Origin: Leyella stercorea
Lineage (GTDB): Bacteria; Bacteroidota; Bacteroidia; Bacteroidales; Bacteroidaceae
NCBI RefSeq assembly: GCF_019052365.1
Contig: NZ_JAHQUY010000091.1
Span: 1 to 8,705, forward strand
Length of the DNA: 8,705 nt
Direction: 5' to 3'
The notes beneath the pieces were generated by a model. The model saw only the letters and a list, made by a program, of their open reading frames with translations. It ran no database searches and was not told where the DNA came from. Of the stretch, positions 5,576-8,705 are shown piece by piece; the stretch's first letter is position 1, and each line of letters starts with the position of its first letter. The translations under genes were made by a program, and so were the position numbers.

Positions 5576-6053
5576 GAAAGAAATTGACATTCACATCCGC
5601 GTTGAGCACTATCAGCTCGACGAACTCGACACTGCTGACCGCGAACTTGTAGACCGTGCGCTGAAAGCAACTCACGGCGCATACGCCCCGTACAGCAACT
5701 TCTACGTAGGAGCCGCGCTGCGCCTCGCCAACGGCATCATCGTGACTGGCGCAAACCAGGAGAACGCAGCCTTCCCCTCAAGTCTGTGCGCCGAGCGTAC
5801 AGCCCTCTTCGCCGCACAGGCAAACTATCCAGACCAGCCCGTTTCGACACTCGCCATCGTAGCGCGCAACGCAAACGGACTGCTCGACGAGCCGGTAAGC
5901 CCCTGTGGAGCATGCCGCCAGGTGATACTCGGCGTAGAAGACCGCTACAAGCAGCCCATACGCGTGCTGCTATACGGCAAGAAAGGCGTCTATAGCCTGC
6001 AGTCGGCTAAAGACTTGCTGCCCTTCTCGTTCGTAGACGACAGCATGAAATAG
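5574..6053 (+). CDS. cdd: Cytidine deaminase
   Basis: This 159-aa cytoplasmic enzyme hydrolyses cytidine or deoxycytidine to uridine or deoxyuridine in pyrimidine salvage. The family hallmarks are complete: YAPYSNFYVGAAL at 37-49 for substrate binding, NQEN at 61-64, the catalytic CAE (zinc ligand C72, proton-shuttle E74) and PCGAC (zinc ligands C111 and C114). Three cysteine ligands and the length mark the small, homotetrameric class. The start at 5574 gives the usual N-terminal extension before the domain. No Shine-Dalgarno site precedes it, only the G-free tract, so translation must rely on an open leader or on coupling with the upstream lipoprotein gene. After the stop comes an AT-rich gap leading to the mmdA promoter. 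Confidence 0.96.
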   Translation: MKEIDIHIRVEHYQLDELDTADRELVDRALKATHGAYAPYSNFYVGAALRLANGIIVTGANQENAAFPSSLCAERTALFAAQANYPDQPVSTLAIVARNANGLLDEPVSPCGACRQVILGVEDRYKQPIRVLLYGKKGVYSLQSAKDLLPFSFVDDSMK

Positions 6054-6069
6054 ACGTAGTAACAAAATT

Positions 6070-6104
6070 TATATCAATGATATAGCCTTCTTTGTTCTTT
6101 TTTT
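6070..6104 (+). terminator. Weak terminator-like hairpin after the deaminase
   Basis: TATATC (6070-6075) pairs with GATATA (6079-6084) around an AAT loop, and a T-rich run follows at 6088-6104. The stem is short and AT-rich and the T-tract starts a few bases late, so termination is probably partial. It lies 16 nt after the deaminase stop. Confidence 0.3.
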
Positions 6105-6166
6105 AGTAATTTTGCACACTGGATTAGAATATACGCAAATTTTTATATTAAAGAAAGAACAAAGAA
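6088..6166. repeat. 13-bp perfect inverted repeat flanking the mmdA promoter
   Basis: TTCTTTGTTCTTT (6088-6100) is the exact reverse complement of AAAGAACAAAGAA (6154-6166). The arms flank the -7 box at 6107-6114, and the right arm lies within the A/G-rich ribosome-binding region of mmdA. RNA starting at this promoter lacks the left arm. RNA reading through from the deaminase would contain both and could fold the ribosome-binding region into a stem. Confidence 0.5.
6107..6114 (+). promoter_or_regulatory. Promoter -7 box of the methylmalonyl-CoA decarboxylase operon
   Basis: TAATTTTG matches TAnnTTTG and is followed by CA, as in the two other + strand promoters of this window. No TTG lies at the expected 20-nt distance; the nearest TTTG (6091-6094) is only 12 nt away, so the -33 box is poor. 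The start would be near 6121, leaving a leader of about 60 nt with an A-rich AAAGAAAGAACAAAG stretch before the ATG at 6183. Confidence 0.5.
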
Positions 6167-6182
6167 ATAGCAAAATAAAATT

Positions 6183-7748
6183 ATGAGCAAACAAGTAGAA
6201 AAAATCAAGGAACTGGTCGCTAAGCGCGAACAGGCTCGTCTCGGTGGCGGCGAAAAAGCCATTGAGAAGCAGCACGCACGCGGCAAATACACAGCACGCG
6301 AGCGCATCGAGATGCTCGTCGACGAAGGCTCGTTTGAGGAGTACGACATGTTCAAGAAGCATCGTTGTACTAACTTCGGTATGGAGAAGAAGCACTACTA
6401 TGGCGACGGTGTCGTAGCTGGTAGCGCTACAATAGGCGGCCGTTTGGTTTACGTATATGCTCAGGACTTCACCGTCAACGGCGGTTCGCTCTCTGAGACA
6501 ATGGCGCAGAAGATTTGCAAGGTGATGGACATGGCTATGACTATGGGCGCACCGGTTATCTGCATGAACGACTCGGGCGGTGCTCGTATTCAGGAAGGCA
6601 TCTGCGCTCTCGCTGGCTACGGCGAGATCTTCGAGCGCAACATCCTCGCTTCGGGCGTCATCCCGCAGATCTCTGCTATCATGGGTCCGTGCGCAGGCGG
6701 TGCGGTTTACTCGCCGGCTCTCACCGACTTCATCATCATGAAGGAGCAGACTTCATACATGTTCCTCACCGGTCCGAAGGTTGTAAAGACCGTAACGGGC
6801 GAGGACATCGACGCTGAGCACCTCGGCGGTGCATCGGTTCATGCTACAAAGAGCGGTGTGACACACTTCGCTGCAAAGACAGAGGAAGAGGCTATCGAGA
6901 TGATTAAGAGCCTGCTCTCGTTCATCCCGAGCAACAACACTGAAGAGGCTCCGCGCGTAGAGTGCAACGACCCGATCAACCGTATGGAGGACTCTCTCAA
7001 CGAGATTATCCCCGACGACCCGAACAAGGCTTACGATATGTACAAGGTTATCGGCGCAATCACCGATAACGGCGAGTTCTTCGAGATACAGCCTAAGTTC
7101 GCTAAGAACATCATCATCGGTTTCGCACGCTTCAATGGTCAGAGCGTTGGTATCGTAGCCAACCAGCCGGCTGCATACGCAGGCGTTCTCGACGTTAACG
7201 CAAGCCGCAAGGCTGCACGCTTCGTGCGCTTCTGCGACGCATTCAACATTCCTATCGTGTCGCTCGTCGACGTGCCGGGCTTCCTGCCGGGTACAGGTCA
7301 GGAGTACAACGCCGTTATCCAGCACGGAGCACAGCTGCTCTACGCTTACGGCGAGGCTACCGTTCCTAAGATTACAATCACTCTGCGCAAGAGCTACGGC
7401 GGTTCGCACATCGTTATGGGCTGCAAGCAGCTGCGTTCAGACCTCAACTTCGCATGGCCGTCTTCAGAGATTGCGGTTATGGGTGCAAGCGGTGCCGTTG
7501 CAATCCTCTGCGGCAAGGAAGCTAAGGCTAAGAAGGAGGCTGGCGAAGACGTTAAGGCATTCCTCGCAGAGAAGGAAAACGAGTACACAGAGAAGTTCGC
7601 CAACCCGTACGAGGCTGCTTCTTACGGCTACATCGACGACGTAATCGAACCGCGCAACACACGCTTCCGCATCTGCCGCGGTCTGGCACAGCTCGCTACA
7701 AAGCGTCAGCAGTTGCCGGCTAAGAAGCATGGTTGTATGCCGATGTAA
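6183..7748 (+). CDS. mmdA: Methylmalonyl-CoA decarboxylase alpha subunit (acyl-CoA carboxyltransferase)
   Basis: This 521-aa carboxyltransferase moves CO2 between (S)-methylmalonyl-CoA and biotin on the carrier protein. Two crotonase-like halves are visible. The N-terminal half has DSGGARIQEG (130-139) and the oxyanion loop GPCAGGAVY (168-176). The C-terminal half has DVPGFLPG (363-370) and YGGSHIVMG (405-413). The C-terminal KKHGCMPM matches the KKHGNIPL-type end of this family, so the protein is complete. Propionyl-CoA carboxylase beta subunits are close relatives. The decarboxylase call rests on context: a small MmdE-like protein and a separate biotin carrier follow, and no biotin carboxylase gene is present. 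Codons such as GCT and GGT are more frequent here than in the GC-ending upstream genes, as expected for high expression. It is the first gene of the operon. Confidence 0.9.
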   Translation: MSKQVEKIKELVAKREQARLGGGEKAIEKQHARGKYTARERIEMLVDEGSFEEYDMFKKHRCTNFGMEKKHYYGDGVVAGSATIGGRLVYVYAQDFTVNGGSLSETMAQKICKVMDMAMTMGAPVICMNDSGGARIQEGICALAGYGEIFERNILASGVIPQISAIMGPCAGGAVYSPALTDFIIMKEQTSYMFLTGPKVVKTVTGEDIDAEHLGGASVHATKSGVTHFAAKTEEEAIEMIKSLLSFIPSNNTEEAPRVECNDPINRMEDSLNEIIPDDPNKAYDMYKVIGAITDNGEFFEIQPKFAKNIIIGFARFNGQSVGIVANQPAAYAGVLDVNASRKAARFVRFCDAFNIPIVSLVDVPGFLPGTGQEYNAVIQHGAQLLYAYGEATVPKITITLRKSYGGSHIVMGCKQLRSDLNFAWPSSEIAVMGASGAVAILCGKEAKAKKEAGEDVKAFLAEKENEYTEKFANPYEAASYGYIDDVIEPRNTRFRICRGLAQLATKRQQLPAKKHGCMPM

Positions 7749-7756
7749 TTTGTTTT

Positions 7757-7801
7757 ACAAGTAGACGAGTAAAACAAGTAGACAAGGTTATACAAGTAAA
7801 C
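7757..7801. repeat. Short degenerate ACAAGTAGAC repeats between mmdA and the small gene
   Basis: ACAAGTAGAC occurs at 7757 and 7774, and ACAAGTAAAC at 7792, a period of 17-18 bp filling most of the 65-nt gap before the ATG at 7814. The stretch is G/A/C-mixed and AT-rich, with no strong hairpin. It may be a slippage-derived spacer. Confidence 0.6.
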
Positions 7802-7813
7802 AGGTTACAAAGT

Positions 7814-7963
7814 ATGGACAAGAATATATATGCTGCCATTGCCATGGCTCTATACGAGTATCAGGGCAACAACGTACACGATAAAGAACCGGGCTTCATC
7901 ACCATACAGCCGCGTCAGACTATGTGGAACGCCAAGTTCTTAAGTTTAACAGCAAAACCATAA
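7814..7963 (+). CDS. Small decarboxylase subunit, MmdE/OadG C-terminal tail-like
   Basis: The 49-aa product resembles the soluble C-terminal tail of Bacteroidota OadG-type gamma/delta subunits, which carries the pattern AAIAMALY followed by HD and a short strand (residues 7-14, then HDKEPGFITI from 22). It has no membrane segment. In Veillonella parvula the methylmalonyl-CoA decarboxylase has a 55-residue epsilon subunit (MmdE) similar to the tail of the delta subunit, which is the nearest known parallel. It probably helps attach the carboxyltransferase to the membrane pump. The start at 7814 is preferred over an in-frame ATG at 7733 that lies inside mmdA and would add only a non-homologous leader. 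It lies 65 nt after mmdA and 6 nt before the biotin carrier gene, so it is surely in the same transcript. The homology is from memory of sequence patterns, not a search. Confidence 0.75.
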   Translation: MDKNIYAAIAMALYEYQGNNVHDKEPGFITIQPRQTMWNAKFLSLTAKP

Positions 7964-7969
7964 AAAGAA

Positions 7970-8395
7970 ATGAAAGAATTTAAATATACAATCGACGGCA
8001 AAGAGTACAAGGTGCAGATTGAGGACGTAGAGGGCAACATCGCCGACGTAACAGTCAACGGTGAGGCTTTCAAGGTCGAGATGGAGCAGGAGGCTGAGCC
8101 TGAGAAGAAGAAGGTAGTGCTCGGTCAGCCGGCTGCTGAGGCAGAGGAAGGCGAGACAGCAAGCGCTGCTAATGTGAACACAGCCAACGCGCTCAAGGCT
8201 CCGCTGCCGGGCGTCGTAACCGAAATCAAGGTTGCTGTAGGCGACGAGGTGAAGGCTGGCGATGTAGTGGTAGTGCTCGAAGCTATGAAGATGGCTAACA
8301 ACCTCGAAGCTGAGAAGGACGGAAAGGTTACTGCTATCTGCGTGAAGACTGGCGAGAGCGTGCTTGAGGACTCTCCGCTCGTTGTTATCGAGTAA
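7970..8395 (+). CDS. mmdC: Biotin carrier subunit of methylmalonyl-CoA decarboxylase
   Basis: The 141-aa carrier shuttles carboxyl groups on covalently bound biotin from the carboxyltransferase to the membrane decarboxylase. An N-terminal beta-rich segment (1-40) is followed by a flexible Ala/Glu-rich linker (about 41-75). The biotinyl domain (76-141) begins with LKAPLPGVV and carries the biotinylation motif EAMKM, with biotin on K107. It ends at VVIE, normal for the family. The ATG follows an AAAAAGAA ribosome-binding stretch, 6 nt after the small subunit's stop. The next gene usually expected, the sodium-pumping beta subunit, is not before the terminator at 8450. A related name in some annotations is accB, because the domain is shared with acetyl-CoA carboxylase carriers. 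Confidence 0.92.
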   Translation: MKEFKYTIDGKEYKVQIEDVEGNIADVTVNGEAFKVEMEQEAEPEKKKVVLGQPAAEAEEGETASAANVNTANALKAPLPGVVTEIKVAVGDEVKAGDVVVVLEAMKMANNLEAEKDGKVTAICVKTGESVLEDSPLVVIE

Positions 8396-8449
8396 TTCGG
8401 TAAGTCAGAATAGTATAGTCAGACCGGTTTTCTGTCTGATATATATAAT

Positions 8450-8506
8450 AAGGTTGAAAACGCAATATTGTATAATATGTTGCGTTTTCAACCTTTTTGT
8501 TTTTTT
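8450..8506 (+). terminator. Strong intrinsic terminator of the decarboxylase operon
   Basis: AAGGTTGAAAACGCAA (8450-8465) is perfectly complementary to TTGCGTTTTCAACCTT (8480-8495), a 16-bp stem, followed by TTTTTGTTTTTTT up to 8506. A smaller hairpin, TCAGAC/GTCTGA (8419-8424 with 8434-8439), lies just before it and may protect the 3' end of the mRNA. The operon is therefore closed after the biotin carrier. Confidence 0.93.
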
Positions 8507-8577
8507 AAAGGCATATAAGTGCTTGTTCTGTGTGTAAATGGCAAATGCGGACATTTATGAGCATTATATTGTTGTAA

Positions 8578-8602
8578 TTGTTAAAATGTGCAAATTTAAC
8601 AA
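8578..8602. promoter_or_regulatory. Operator-like dyad in the final non-coding stretch
   Basis: TTGTTAAA (8578-8585) and TTTAACAA (8595-8602) are perfect inverted arms around a 9-bp centre. They lie in an AT-rich, gene-free stretch (8507-8705) that probably leads to the next gene beyond the window. No convincing promoter pair was found there. The minus strand has TAAATTTG (8598-8591), but it lacks a -33 box and would read into the terminator. Confidence 0.3.
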
Positions 8603-8705
8603 GTCTGTAAGTATAAAAAATTAACTTAAACTTGTTTCGTATTGTAAAATAATTATTGCTGTCCGCTAAAACTTTTCATACAAAATAAATTAGGGCTGAC
8701 ACTTC

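Noticed and set aside
8538..8624. 28-codon frame in the final non-coding stretch
   Set aside because: It has no promoter, ribosome-binding region, paralogue or recognisable composition, unlike the pair at 2582 and 2774.

Overview
The window looks like a chromosomal segment of a Bacteroidales bacterium, most likely Prevotella or a relative. Reasons: promoters of the Bacteroidota type (TAnnTTTG with a TTG about 20 nt upstream), A-rich ribosome-binding regions without strong Shine-Dalgarno sites, a lipoprotein with an acidic run after the lipobox cysteine, a secreted GH51 arabinofuranosidase, and a biotin-dependent methylmalonyl-CoA decarboxylase-type operon. The genus is an inference from style; no marker gene is present.

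Layout. 64-2040: secreted alpha-L-arabinofuranosidase, followed by a hairpin/T-tract terminator. 2098-2262: a composite array of 22-bp then 21-bp direct repeats. 2434-2946: a compact, self-contained transcription unit with a promoter (its -33 box lies inside a perfect dyad), two small hairpins, two tandemly duplicated 29-codon ORFs encoding near-identical hydrophobic microproteins, and a strong intrinsic terminator. 2975-3098: a 33-bp tandem repeat. 3105-3135: a promoter with no obvious gene. 3266-3459: a 194-bp head-to-head palindromic element made of six hairpins. 3500-3931: the C-terminal remnant of an AAA ATPase with a DUF4143-type tail. 3986-5482: surface lipoprotein with a predicted beta-helix. 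5486-5575: a 90-nt tract without a single G on the + strand. 5574-6053: cytidine deaminase. 6183-8395: three-gene operon encoding the carboxyltransferase, a 49-aa MmdE/OadG-tail-like protein and the biotin carrier, closed by a strong terminator at 8450-8506. The last 200 bases are non-coding, AT-rich and contain one operator-like dyad.

How the genes work together. The arabinofuranosidase trims arabinose from plant polysaccharide. The deaminase salvages pyrimidine nucleosides. The 6183-8395 operon belongs to the succinate-propionate route, decarboxylating (S)-methylmalonyl-CoA through a biotin carrier, normally coupled to a sodium-pumping membrane beta subunit that is not in this window. The beta-helix lipoprotein sits directly upstream of the deaminase, but no functional link is visible.

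The most original feature is the twin-microprotein cassette at 2434-2946. The two copies differ in 16 codons, nine of them synonymously, which is what selection on short peptides would leave. The duplicated unit includes the leader hairpin and ribosome-binding region. I do not recognise the peptide family.
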